Origin: FEN-1219 sp964457725
Lineage (GTDB): Bacteria > Pseudomonadota > Gammaproteobacteria > Steroidobacterales > Rariloculaceae
Reading direction: 5' to 3'
Assembly: GCA_964457725.1 (NCBI GenBank)
Contig: CAYWGQ010000003.1
Coordinates: forward strand, 17,248 to 81,247
DNA: 64,000 bases
A program made the position numbers and the translations under genes. The notes under the pieces are model-generated. The model saw nothing but the letters and a program-made list of their open reading frames with translations, was not told the origin of the DNA and searched no databases. Positions 50,671-59,010 of this stretch are shown here, piece after piece; position 1 is the first letter of the stretch, and the number at the start of each line of letters is the position of its first letter.

Positions 50671-51120
50671 ATGCCAGTACGCTCGATCTGCACACACACC
50701 GTCGCGGTGATCGCACCCGACGCCGACGTCGTCACCGCGGCCGAGAAGATGCGCGAGGCGCACGTCGGCGACTTGGTCGTCATCGAGTATCGCGAGGGAC
50801 GCCAGATTCCGATCGGCATCATCACGGACCGCGACATCGTCGTCGGCGTCGTCGCGAAGGGCGTCGATCCGACGAAGCTCACGGTTGCGGACGTGATGAG
50901 CGCCGAGCTACTGACGGTGCACGAGGAGAACGGCATCGAATTCGCGCTGCGCGAGATGCGGCGCGTCGGCGTGCGCCGCGCGCCGGTGGTCGGCACACAC
51001 GGAGAGCTGGTCGGCGTGCTGTCGATCGTCGACGCGCTCGATCACTTCGCGGCGGCGCTCGGCCACATCGCGGATATCATTCGCCTCGGGCAGCAACTCG
51101 AGGCGGACATGCGGCCGTAA
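50671..51120 (+). CDS. CBS-pair protein
   Basis: The 149 residues hold two CBS domains (about 5-65; IAPDADVVTAAEKMREAHVGDLVV, and 75-130; VADVMSAELLTVHEENGIEFAL), with GIITDRDIVVGVVAKG between and LVGVLSIVDALDHF after. They should bind AMP/ATP or a related nucleotide as one Bateman module. It is divergent from the acyl-CoA synthetase gene, with 114 bp between starts. CTACGTATTTTG (50609-50620) lies roughly in the middle, so both genes may answer to the same regulator. Confidence 0.87.
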   Translation: MPVRSICTHTVAVIAPDADVVTAAEKMREAHVGDLVVIEYREGRQIPIGIITDRDIVVGVVAKGVDPTKLTVADVMSAELLTVHEENGIEFALREMRRVGVRRAPVVGTHGELVGVLSIVDALDHFAAALGHIADIIRLGQQLEADMRP

Positions 51121-51125
51121 GGCAA

Positions 51126-51253
51126 GGTAGGAGCGGCTGTCCAGCCGCGATTCGCCTTGGGCTGCGGCGTCGCGCCGGTAGACCGCACGACGCCGCGCTG
51201 CGGTGTGCCGGCCTTTGCGGCGCGGCAATCGCGGCTGGACAGCCGCTCCTACC
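51126..51253. repeat. REP-like inverted repeat pair (BIME-type)
   Basis: Two perfect 27-bp inverted copies (51126-51152 and 51227-51253), outer ends GGTAGGAGCGGCTGTCCAGC, 74 bp apart. Each copy is itself a small hairpin (GCGGCT-GTCC-AGCCGC). The core matches the GTAGGAGCGGCT...AGCCGC palindromes known from Xanthomonas/Pseudomonas-like genomes, usually dispersed by RAYT transposases; no such gene is in the window. Confidence 0.85.
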
Positions 51254-51283
51254 GAGAGAAAGCCAGTCGAGGCGCGCGGACCT

Positions 51284-53578
51284 TCAGACGGTGAAGCCTT
51301 CGGCCTTGAACGGCAGCTGCCGGATCCTGTGCCCCGTCGCCGCGTAGATCGCGTTCGCGATCGCGGGTGCCGCCGGCGGCAGCGCCGGCTCCCCTACGCC
51401 GGTCGGCGGGTAATCCGATTGGATGAAGTGCACCTCGACCTCCGGCGCCTTGTCGATCCGCAGGATCGGGTAGCGGTCGAAGTTCGTCTGCTGCACCCGG
51501 CCGTTCTCGAACGTGATCTCGAGGCCCATCGCGGTGCTGAAGCCGTCGATCACCGATCCCTGCACCTGATTCTCGGCACCGCTCAGATTCACGATCGGAC
51601 CGATGTCGCCGGCGACCCAGACCTTGTGGACGGTGATCTTGCGGTTCGCATCGACGCTGACCTCGGCCACCTCCGCGAAGTGACCGGCGTGGCTGAAGTG
51701 AAACGCGAGGCCGAGCCCGCGGCCTTCCGGCAGCGACCTGCCCCACCCGGCTTTCTCGGCCGCGAGGCGGATCACGTTCGCCGCACGGCCGGTGTGGAGC
51801 ACGCGCGGATTATCGGGGACGACGAGGCGCGGCTCGCCCATCACGTCGAGCAGGAACTCGAGATGGTCGCGATCGGCAGCCACGGCACATTCGTGCAGAA
51901 AGCACTGGACCGCGAATGCGATCGCGTTCGAGCCCGGCGCGCGCCACGGCCCGGTCGGAATCTGCGACGCGATCAGCGACTGCAGCATGCGGTTGCTCGG
52001 CACGACGCTCGCCGGAAACTCCTGCGGCGACAGGTTGCCCGCGCTGACCGGCGTCTCGCCGTCCCGCGAGAACGTGATGAAGTGGTCCTGCCACGCGGAG
52101 AGCTTGCCGGACCGGTCGACCGCGGCCTTGAACGCATGGAAGCCGCCCGGACGGTAGTAATCGAACGTCATGTCGTCCTCGCGCGTCCATTGCACCTTGA
52201 CGGGTGCGCCGGCACGACGCGAGACCGCGACCGCCTCGCAGACGCTGTCGTTCGCTAGACGCCGGCCGAAACCGCCGCCGCCTCGCAGCTGATGCAGCAG
52301 CACGCGCTCCTTGGGCAGGCCGACGAGCGCGGCCACCGCATCGACCGCCGCTTGCGGCGTCTGCGTCGGCGCCCAGATCTCGACGCTGTCGCCCTTGAAC
52401 CACGCGGTGCAGTTCTGCGGCTCGAGATCCGCGTGCGACACGTACTGATACGCGTAGAAGGCCTCGACCGTCCGCGCCGCATTGCTGAACGCGGCGTCGA
52501 CGTCGCCGCTTTCGCCGAGGACTTGCGCCGCTTTCTTGCCCGCCAGCGCCTTCGCCTGCTCGACGGCGGCCGTCCAGCTGTCCTTCGACGCGGAAGACTC
52601 GTCCCAAGTGACCTGGAGCTCGCGCTTCGCCTTCAGCGCCGACCACGTCGAGTTCGCGATGATCGCGACACCCGACAGCACGGACGCTCCGCCCGGGTTG
52701 AAGGTGATCGGATCGCCTTCCTGCTCGAGGATGAACGCGTCCTTCACACCCGGAAGCGCCCGCACGTGCTCGAGGTTCGCGGCGACGGCTTTCGCGCCGA
52801 TCGCGGGCCCCTTCGTGAACGTCGCGTACACCATGCCGGGGACGACCTGATCGATGCCGAACAGCGGCTGACCCGTCACGATCTTGCGATTGTCGACGCC
52901 GGTGATGCGCTTGCCGAGCAAGCGGTACTCGCTACGCTCCTTCAGCTTCAGCGACGCCGCGTCCGGGACCGGTAGCGTCGCGGCGAGCTCGGCGAGCTCG
53001 CCGTACGTTGCGCTCCGCCCACTCGCGGCGTGCACGACCTTGCTCGCCTCGGTCGTGAGCTCGCCCTCCGGCACGCCGAAGCGCTGCGCCGCCGCCTGAA
53101 TCAGCATCGCGCGCGCGACGGCTCCGGCCCGGCGCAGCGTGTCCCAGTTCATCGGGATCGACGTCGACCCGCCGGCGAACTGCGCGCCGTACAGCGCCTG
53201 GTTGATCTCCGACTGCTGAACCTGCACGCGGTCCCAGTCGGCGTCGAGCTCCTCGGCGACGATCATCGGCAAGGACGTCTTCACGCCTTGCCCGACCTCC
53301 GGGTTCTTCGCGAACAGCACGATCGTGTCGTCCGGCCTGATCTGCACGTACGCGTTCGGGGTGAACGGCGTCGTGCCTTCCGTCCGCGTCTGCGCGAGCG
53401 CGCGCGTTGCGCCCGGGCCGATCGAGAACGCGATCGCCAAGCCGCCGCCCGCGAGCCCGGTCAGCTTGACGAAATCACGGCGGGAAAGCGCGGCAGCCGC
53501 CAACGCCCGCTCGGTCTGCTCGCGCAGGTAGTCGGGAAGATACGGATCGACCGACCAACGGCCCTCGCGGCGGCTCAT
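51284..53578 (-). CDS. iorB: Molybdopterin-binding subunit, isoquinoline 1-oxidoreductase beta type
   Basis: The 764 residues belong to the xanthine-dehydrogenase family. A Tat-like motif SRRDFVKLTG (32-41) precedes a hydrophobic stretch and an ALAQ cleavage site, so the enzyme is exported folded. Mo-cofactor motifs include QLRGGGGFGRRLAND (about 430), GPWRAPGSNA and, near the end, TGVGEPALPPAAP with the expected catalytic Glu. IorB-type enzymes hydroxylate N-heteroaromatics or oxidise aldehydes and pass electrons to cytochrome c. The substrate is unknown. It is translated coupled to the 2Fe-2S subunit gene (4-bp overlap). Confidence 0.88.
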   Translation of the reverse strand: MSRREGRWSVDPYLPDYLREQTERALAAAALSRRDFVKLTGLAGGGLAIAFSIGPGATRALAQTRTEGTTPFTPNAYVQIRPDDTIVLFAKNPEVGQGVKTSLPMIVAEELDADWDRVQVQQSEINQALYGAQFAGGSTSIPMNWDTLRRAGAVARAMLIQAAAQRFGVPEGELTTEASKVVHAASGRSATYGELAELAATLPVPDAASLKLKERSEYRLLGKRITGVDNRKIVTGQPLFGIDQVVPGMVYATFTKGPAIGAKAVAANLEHVRALPGVKDAFILEQEGDPITFNPGGASVLSGVAIIANSTWSALKAKRELQVTWDESSASKDSWTAAVEQAKALAGKKAAQVLGESGDVDAAFSNAARTVEAFYAYQYVSHADLEPQNCTAWFKGDSVEIWAPTQTPQAAVDAVAALVGLPKERVLLHQLRGGGGFGRRLANDSVCEAVAVSRRAGAPVKVQWTREDDMTFDYYRPGGFHAFKAAVDRSGKLSAWQDHFITFSRDGETPVSAGNLSPQEFPASVVPSNRMLQSLIASQIPTGPWRAPGSNAIAFAVQCFLHECAVAADRDHLEFLLDVMGEPRLVVPDNPRVLHTGRAANVIRLAAEKAGWGRSLPEGRGLGLAFHFSHAGHFAEVAEVSVDANRKITVHKVWVAGDIGPIVNLSGAENQVQGSVIDGFSTAMGLEITFENGRVQQTNFDRYPILRIDKAPEVEVHFIQSDYPPTGVGEPALPPAAPAIANAIYAATGHRIRQLPFKAEGFTV

Positions 53579-54060
53579 GACTCACCTCCCGTGCGGGCAA
53601 GGCGCGCGGCGGCGCTCTTGATCGCCTTGCGGATCCGCGTGTACGTACCGCAACGGCAGAGATTCGCCGCCATCGCGTTGTCGATGTCGGCGTCGCTCGG
53701 ATTCGGGTTGCGGCGCAGGAGCGCGGTCGCGCTCATGATCTGTCCCGCCTGGCAGTAGCCGCATTGCGGCACGTCCTCGTCGATCCAGGCTTGCTGCACC
53801 GCCGTCAGCTCGCCGTTCGTCCCGGCCAGGCCCTCGATCGTCGTGATTTGACTGTCGGTCACGCTCTCGACCGGGATCTGGCAGGACTGCACCGGGAAAC
53901 CGTTCAAATGCACCATGCAGGCACTGCATTGCCCGATTCCGCAGCCGTACTTCGTGCCGACGAGCCCGAGGGTATCCCGCAGCACCCAGAGGAGCGGCGT
54001 TTTCGGGTCGACGTCGTCCTCGAGCTGGTACGACCGCCCGTTCACGTTCACGCGCAGCAT
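53575..54060 (-). CDS. iorA: [2Fe-2S] subunit, isoquinoline 1-oxidoreductase alpha type
   Basis: The 161 residues carry a plant-type [2Fe-2S] site (Cys40, 45, 48, 60; YGCGIGQCSACMVHLNG) and a second, four-helix [2Fe-2S] site (Cys98, 101, 133, 135; QCGYCQAGQ, CRCGTYTRIRKA). This is the two-cluster subunit of molybdenum hydroxylases. It has no signal of its own and should leave the cell piggyback with the Tat-bearing large subunit. GGAGAG lies 7 bp before the ATG at 54060. The pair lacks a FAD subunit, typical of the cytochrome-linked Ior branch. Confidence 0.9.
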   Translation of the reverse strand: MLRVNVNGRSYQLEDDVDPKTPLLWVLRDTLGLVGTKYGCGIGQCSACMVHLNGFPVQSCQIPVESVTDSQITTIEGLAGTNGELTAVQQAWIDEDVPQCGYCQAGQIMSATALLRRNPNPSDADIDNAMAANLCRCGTYTRIRKAIKSAAARLARTGGES

Positions 54061-54256
54061 TGAGCTCTCCGCCAGAGGCAATCGGATTTTTCCCTGGAGT
54101 CTCAGGCAAATCCCGGCCGCACGCAAGCGCCGGTCCGGGCGATCTTCGCGGCATCACGGCCTGTGCCGCACCCCGGCGCCCTCGTCCCCCTCCTCAGCTG
54201 CCGTTCAGCTTCTCTGGCGCTAAATGGGGCCGTCGCTCGAATGCTGGAGGCTCGCG

Positions 54257-54994
54257 ATGAACGCTACGCTCCGCGCCCTCGCCACCGGGCTCGCCGCGGC
54301 CGTGCTGGGCACGGCGGCGACCGCCGCACCGGAGACCGCCGATCGGGTCGCGCGCTCCGCGGAGGGCTATTCGTCCGAGCGCGCTCCGGACGAGCTCCGC
54401 GATCCGCGCACCCTCGAGGAATCGCGGCTCCGGCCCGACGAGGTCGTGCGGCAGCCGAAGTCCGCGTCGACGTTGTCGTTCTCCGACCTGTCCGGCGCGT
54501 ACGCGGACGCCTGGATCTACGATGCGACGGCCTCGCTGTTCTACGACCACGACGGCGACGGCTACTACCGCTATCTCCGCGTGCGCTTCGACGCGGACAC
54601 GGTCTACGAGTCGATGTACGTCTACGCAGCACTGTTCCTGTCCGCCGACGGCGTAACGTGGGAGGAGTATTACGTCACGGACGACTTCCTGATCCGCGGC
54701 AGCTCGCCCGGCGACGACTACGAGGTCGAGACCGAGCTCTTGGCCGGCTACCCGCCCGGGGAGTACGACGTGCTGATCGAGCTCTACGACGCGGACTACG
54801 GCGTGCTCGTCGACGAGTTCGGCCCTCTCGAGTCCGGTGCGCTCGCGTTGCTGCCGCTCGAGGACGCGGAGCACGACAGCGTCCGGGTCAGCCATTCTCA
54901 CGGCGGCGGCGGCGCCGCTGGCTGGGCGCTGCTCGCGATGCTCGGCGCCGCCGCGGCCCTGCGGCGGGCGCCCCGAAGCCGGGCCGGCGCGTAG
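54257..54994 (+). CDS. Exported GlyGly-CTERM protein (choice-of-anchor H-like)
   Basis: The 245 residues have a signal peptide (cut near TAATAAPE, about 24) and a beta-rich middle (about 75-200) with repeated DGDGYYRYLRVRFDADTVYE and YYVTDDFLIRG blocks. The C terminus has a tripartite signal: GGGGAAG, a hydrophobic helix and a basic RRAPRSRAG end. That is the GlyGly-CTERM sorting signal cut by rhombosortase after type II secretion. The middle looks like the choice-of-anchor H family. The ATG at 54257 with GGAGG upstream is preferred to one 11 codons earlier. No rhombosortase lies in the window. Confidence 0.75.
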   Translation: MNATLRALATGLAAAVLGTAATAAPETADRVARSAEGYSSERAPDELRDPRTLEESRLRPDEVVRQPKSASTLSFSDLSGAYADAWIYDATASLFYDHDGDGYYRYLRVRFDADTVYESMYVYAALFLSADGVTWEEYYVTDDFLIRGSSPGDDYEVETELLAGYPPGEYDVLIELYDADYGVLVDEFGPLESGALALLPLEDAEHDSVRVSHSHGGGGAAGWALLAMLGAAAALRRAPRSRAGA

Positions 54995-55149
54995 GCCGGC
55001 GGAGCGCCGGCCCGCGAGCGGCGGCGCTCCGGTTGGCGCCGCCGTCCCCATTCCCTATGCTTACCGAAACTCGTCGCGAGCCCGCATCGGGCGGCATATC
55101 GACCACGACGGGCCGGATCTCTCACCGTTGCAGACAGGAGAATCGACCG

Positions 55150-55743
55150 ATGAGCAGCAGAATCCTGCAGACGATGTTCGGGTTCGCCTGCGGCGCGCTC
55201 GCCGTTGGCGCGCTGGCGGCGCCGGTCACCTACGAGATCGACCCGAACCACACGTTCCCGTCGTTCGAGGCCGATCACATGGGTGGGCTGTCGCTGTGGC
55301 GCGGCAAGATCAACTCGACGACCGGGACGATCACGCTCGACAAGGAGGGGCAGACCGGCACCGTCGAGGTCACGATGGACATGTCGACGATCGACTTCGG
55401 CCATCAGGGCCTGAACGACCACGCGCAAACGCCGGACCTGTTCGACGTCGCGCAATTCCCCACCGCGACGTATACGGGCCGGCTCGTCGACTTCCGCAAC
55501 GGCGCGCCGACCGCGATCGACGGCACCCTGACGATGAAGGGCGTGAGCAAGCCGCTGCGCCTCACGATCAACAGCTTCAAGTGCCAGCAACACCCGATGC
55601 AGCGCCGTGAGGTCTGCGGCGCCGACGCGAGCGCGACGTTCAACCGCGACGAGTGGAACGTCGACCTCGGCAAGGACCTCGGTTTCGACATGGCCGTGAA
55701 CTTGCGGATCCAGGTCGAAGCGCTCGTCGCCGACGACTCCTGA
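55150..55743 (+). CDS. YceI-family periplasmic protein
   Basis: The 197 residues start with a signal peptide (cut near LAAPVTYEI, about 24) and form the YceI lipocalin-like barrel: DPNHTFPSFEADHMGGLSLW, VEVTMDMSTIDFGHQGLNDH, FPTATYTG and TLTMKGVSKPLRL. YceI proteins bind polyisoprenoids such as ubiquinone-8 and are induced by acid or base stress. A Cys pair (KCQQHPMQRREVC) is an extra feature. GGAG lies 10 bp before the ATG. Confidence 0.9.
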   Translation: MSSRILQTMFGFACGALAVGALAAPVTYEIDPNHTFPSFEADHMGGLSLWRGKINSTTGTITLDKEGQTGTVEVTMDMSTIDFGHQGLNDHAQTPDLFDVAQFPTATYTGRLVDFRNGAPTAIDGTLTMKGVSKPLRLTINSFKCQQHPMQRREVCGADASATFNRDEWNVDLGKDLGFDMAVNLRIQVEALVADDS

Positions 55744-55777
55744 CGCTTCCGCCGTCTCCTTTCCGGAGGAGCGGACC

Positions 55778-55797
55778 CGGCGGCCGGAAGGCCGCCG
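55778..55797. terminator. Hairpin between convergent yceI-like and DUF167 genes
   Basis: CGGCGGCC, loop GGAA, GGCCGCCG: perfect 8-bp stem with a GNRA-type loop, ending one base before the DUF167 stop codon. No T-run. Confidence 0.45.
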
Positions 55798-56127
55798 TCA
55801 GCGTCCCGGCCCCGACGGCGGGAGCGCAGCCGTCAACCGATCGCGATCGATCCCCTCGATCTCGACGATCTTGCGCGTCGCGGCATGGCCCGCGACGACG
55901 CGCACCTGCGCGCGCCGCACGCCGAGCGTCTCGGCGAGCAGCTTCTCGAGCGCCGCGTTCGCCGCGCCGTCGGCCGGCACCGCCGCGACGCGCACTTTGA
56001 GCACCTCGCCCGGCAGCCAACCTGCGATCTCGCTCGCCGACGCGCGCGGCACGACCTTCACGGCGAGCCGAACGCCCCCGCCGCGCCCGGCCTGCGCGGC
56101 GGCGCCCCGAGCCTTGTGCCGACTCAC
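55798..56127 (-). CDS. DUF167/YggU-family protein
   Basis: The 109 residues contain the DUF167 fold (about 18-95): LAVKVVPRASASEIAGW, LKVRVAAVPADGAANAALEKLLAETLGV and VVAGHAATRKIVEIEGI. It is a small, widely conserved protein of unknown function, often near yggT or proC. Here it follows the cytochrome c gene by 9 bp on the same strand, which is probably read-through rather than functional linkage. Confidence 0.88.
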   Translation of the reverse strand: MSRHKARGAAAQAGRGGGVRLAVKVVPRASASEIAGWLPGEVLKVRVAAVPADGAANAALEKLLAETLGVRRAQVRVVAGHAATRKIVEIEGIDRDRLTAALPPSGPGR

Positions 56128-56136
56128 GCGCGGCGC

Positions 56137-56499
56137 CTACGGTGCGAGATACGCCGCGAGCGCCTCGAGCTCCGCGTCGCTGATCTCGGTCTTGCGGAAG
56201 AACGGCATGACCGACACGCCCGTCCGAACGAAGGCTTTCGTCAGCTCGGGCACGAGGTCGGTCCGCTCCTCGAGCGCGGCCGGCTTCTGCCCTCGATAGA
56301 GCGCCTCGAGCGCAGCCGTGCCCGGCCGCCCGGGCCCCTTCCCGTGGCAGGGCTCGCACCACCTGTCGAAAACGAGCTTGCCGAGCCCGGGCTCCGCCTC
56401 CTGCGCACCGACCGCCGCGCCGAAGCCGAGCGCCGCGGCGAGCAGGCTCGCCCGCGCTGTTGCAACCACCGAGGTCCTCGCCTGGCTCATTCGCTTCAC
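56137..56499 (-). CDS. Cytochrome c subunit of a 4-cresol-dehydrogenase-like enzyme
   Basis: The 120 residues have a signal peptide (cut near GAAVGAQE, about 32) and one heme site CEPCH (48-52). The distal part holds an expected axial Met in TGVSVMPFFRKTEI and a KTEISDAELEALAAYL end, as in PchC and EhyA-like cytochromes. It would accept electrons from the flavoprotein encoded just upstream; the ATG overlaps that gene's stop (ATGA), so the two subunits are made together. The start could also be the Met three codons later. Confidence 0.85.
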   Translation of the reverse strand: MKRMSQARTSVVATARASLLAAALGFGAAVGAQEAEPGLGKLVFDRWCEPCHGKGPGRPGTAALEALYRGQKPAALEERTDLVPELTKAFVRTGVSVMPFFRKTEISDAELEALAAYLAP

Positions 56500-58148
56500 C
56501 CCTGCCGCATGTGCCGCAGATGACTCGGCCAGATGCCGTACCGGCCGGCCGCGAGAATGCCGTTCGGATCGATCGCGTCCTTCAGCGTCTCGTGGAACCG
56601 CCGAAGCGCGTGATTATTGAATGAGTACGTATTCATGACCGCTTCCTGGAACGCGGGCGGCGTGCGGTACTCACCCCAGCCGTGCTCCGCGGCGATCTGC
56701 ACGAGCCGCTCGAATCTCGCGCGGTTCGCCCGGTTCGTCTCGACGTCGCCCGTGACCGGAAAGGCGAAGATATACACGAACGCGCGGTTCCAGTACGTCG
56801 TCGGCAGGCTGAAACCGACCGCGTTGATCGGTAGGCCCAGCTCGCGCGCCGCCTCCGCGAACACCCGGTTCGCTTCGAAGATCGCCTCGCCGGTGCGCGG
56901 AATGATCGGCGAGAACCACATGTGCCCCTCGGTTGGGCTCGGGTTCGTCGGCGAGCGCGCGCCGATCGAGAACATCGTCAGGCTCGGCACGCCGAACTCG
57001 GGCAGCGTCGCGCCGCGGGAGCCGGCCGCCTGGTTACGCGTGATCTGCTCGACCTCCCCGGCCGACAGCGGAAAGCGGAACGACTCGCCGTTCTCGAAGG
57101 TCGCGCCCGGGATCGCGGAGAATTTCTCCTGACAGTACTCCCAGCTCGCTGCGATCACCTTCTCGGGCCCGTAGAACTTGACCGTGCAGCTCCAGTACCC
57201 CACGCCTCGCCGCGCTGCATAGTCCTCGAGCTCCGCGACAGGCGCGTTCCGGTCGAGGAGCTCTCGAAGCTCCTCGCCGACCGGATCGAAGAAGCCGCCG
57301 AGCAACGGGCTGCCGAGCTGCGGCATGCCGTTGACGACGCCGCTGTTCTCGAGAAAGTTCAGGATGTCGACGAGCGGCACGAGGTCCGCGTGCTTCGGCA
57401 CGGTCACCGTGCCCGCGAGAAAGGCCTCGGGCTCCGGCATCAGCCAGAACCCCATCTTCGTCACGACGCCGTAGTTCGACTGCGAGAACAGACCGTCGAT
57501 CCAGGGACCTGCGCCGAACTTGTACTGCTGCCAGGTCTGCGCGCCCGGCAACGCACCCATGCCGGTCCTGAGCAGCTCGCCGGTCGGCAGCACGACTTCC
57601 ATGCCGCAGTGCGAATCGAAGTGGTTCCTGTAGGTCGTAGCGGTATAGCCGCCGCCGTGATCGAGCGCGTTGCCGATCAGGCTGCCCCAGCCCGGGTCCG
57701 GACAGTCCATCCAGACCTTGAGCCCGTTCTCCTGGATGTGCCGGTAGAAGTCGAAGTAGCTGACGCCCGGCTCGACGAGCGCAGACGCATTGCGCTCGTT
57801 CACCTCGATGATGCGGTTCATCCGTTTCAGGTCGAGGACGACGCTGCCGGAAAGGTTCGGAGCGGAACCGCCGTAGCCCAAGTTCTTGCCGGTCGAGATC
57901 GGGTAGAGCGGCACGCGATACTGGTTCGCGATGCGGACGACGGCCTGCACCTCCTCGACCGTGTACGGCGCGACCGCCGCCGATGCGACTCGCTCTTCGG
58001 GCTCGCCCTTGAACGGCGAGTAGGCGTCGCGATAAAGAGCGACGTCTGCGTCGCTCGTGAACACCCATTCGGCGCCGACTGCGCCTTCGAAGTCGCGCAG
58101 CGCTCGATTGAAATCGCGCTCACTCACTCCCGGCGGCAACGTAGCCAT
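56496..58148 (-). CDS. FAD-linked oxidase, 4-cresol dehydrogenase/vanillyl-alcohol oxidase type
   Basis: The 550 residues show the PCMH-type FAD domain (about 45-230; PISTGKNLGYGGSAPNLSG, VEPGVSYFDFYRHIQ, GWGSLIGNALDHGGGYTA) and the substrate-binding cap ending NGILAAGRYGIWP. In this family a p-alkylphenol is oxidised at the benzylic carbon (4-cresol, eugenol, vanillyl alcohol). The directly coupled cytochrome c gene shows the dehydrogenase rather than the oxidase form. No signal peptide is visible, which is usual for this subunit. GAGGGGGG lies 6 bp before the ATG at 58148. The exact phenol is undecided. Confidence 0.87.
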   Translation of the reverse strand: MATLPPGVSERDFNRALRDFEGAVGAEWVFTSDADVALYRDAYSPFKGEPEERVASAAVAPYTVEEVQAVVRIANQYRVPLYPISTGKNLGYGGSAPNLSGSVVLDLKRMNRIIEVNERNASALVEPGVSYFDFYRHIQENGLKVWMDCPDPGWGSLIGNALDHGGGYTATTYRNHFDSHCGMEVVLPTGELLRTGMGALPGAQTWQQYKFGAGPWIDGLFSQSNYGVVTKMGFWLMPEPEAFLAGTVTVPKHADLVPLVDILNFLENSGVVNGMPQLGSPLLGGFFDPVGEELRELLDRNAPVAELEDYAARRGVGYWSCTVKFYGPEKVIAASWEYCQEKFSAIPGATFENGESFRFPLSAGEVEQITRNQAAGSRGATLPEFGVPSLTMFSIGARSPTNPSPTEGHMWFSPIIPRTGEAIFEANRVFAEAARELGLPINAVGFSLPTTYWNRAFVYIFAFPVTGDVETNRANRARFERLVQIAAEHGWGEYRTPPAFQEAVMNTYSFNNHALRRFHETLKDAIDPNGILAAGRYGIWPSHLRHMRQG

Positions 58149-58385
58149 GGCAGCCCCCCTCGTCGGTCGCGTGCGGAACGGCCCCGCCCCGAGTCGCGCG
58201 GCTCGGACGGCGTTTTTCGTCATTCTAGCCGACGCGGGCCTTGAATATATCTGAGCGAGCAGTTACTTTAGGTCTTGCATGAAAGCCCGTATCTCTGCGC
58301 GTTCCTTCCGGGATTCCCCCCCTCTCAGCCCGGAGGAGCGCGCGGAGGCACGGCGCCGACGGTCCCTTCCGCAGCCGGCAGCAAT

Positions 58386-58438
58386 TGCGAGCGCATGCTC
58401 GCAGCCGGTTACGTGCGTCTGCGCACTTCTTGTATGAT
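58386..58438 (+). promoter_or_regulatory. Two palindromes and a -10 box ahead of the TetR gene
   Basis: TGCGAGC-GCAT-GCTCGCA (58386-58403) and GTGCG-TCTG-CGCAC (58413-58426) are perfect inverted repeats. TATGAT (58433-58438) would start transcription within a few bases of the ATG at 58447, so the mRNA may be nearly leaderless. They are candidate operators for the TetR protein itself and for the divergent flavoprotein operon. Confidence 0.5.
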
Positions 58439-58446
58439 GCTGCGGC

Positions 58447-59010
58447 ATGGGACGCCGTCGCCAAGTATCTGATCTGCAAATAACCGCCGCTGCCCGCGAG
58501 GTTTTCCTCGATCGAGGGCCGAACGCGCCGGTCGCGCTGATCGCGAAAAAGCTCGGCGTCTCGACCGCGACGCTCTTTCAGCGCGCCGGCAGCAAGCAGC
58601 AGCTGATCCTGATGGCGCTCTCGCAGCCGGACGCTTCTCCGACGGTGGAGCTCGAGCGCGGCTTGCCGCCGGGCGTCGAGCCGCGCGAGCAGCTCGCGCG
58701 CATCCTGCTCCAGCTGAACGACTACCTCGGCGGGCTGATCTCGAGTTCGCTCACGCTGCGGGAAGCGCGAATCGAGGCCGACATGCCCGAGCCGCGACCG
58801 TCCACCGTGCGGCGTCTGCTCGCCGAGTGGCTCGACGCGGCCGCGAGCGCCGGGGCGCTCCGCGTGCGCGATCCGAAAATGACCGCCGACGTCTTGATCG
58901 GCACGCTCGAATCGCGCCACATCCACGCCTACATGCAACAGGTGCACTACACGACGCGCCAGCACCGCGACTACATTCGAACGATGATCGACGTCGTCCT
59001 CGCGCCCTAG
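58447..59010 (+). CDS. TetR/AcrR-family regulator
   Basis: The 187 residues have an N-terminal helix-turn-helix (about 8-50; ITAAAREVFLDRGPNAPVALIAKKLGVSTATLFQRAGSK is the span, recognition helix near TATLFQRA) and a helical ligand domain with VRRLLAEWLDAAASAGALR. It is divergent from the 4-cresol-dehydrogenase-like operon, 298 bp apart, with palindromes between. It is therefore the likely local repressor, released by a phenolic ligand. It is also followed by a decarboxylase-like gene on its own strand. Confidence 0.87.
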   Translation: MGRRRQVSDLQITAAAREVFLDRGPNAPVALIAKKLGVSTATLFQRAGSKQQLILMALSQPDASPTVELERGLPPGVEPREQLARILLQLNDYLGGLISSSLTLREARIEADMPEPRPSTVRRLLAEWLDAAASAGALRVRDPKMTADVLIGTLESRHIHAYMQQVHYTTRQHRDYIRTMIDVVLAP

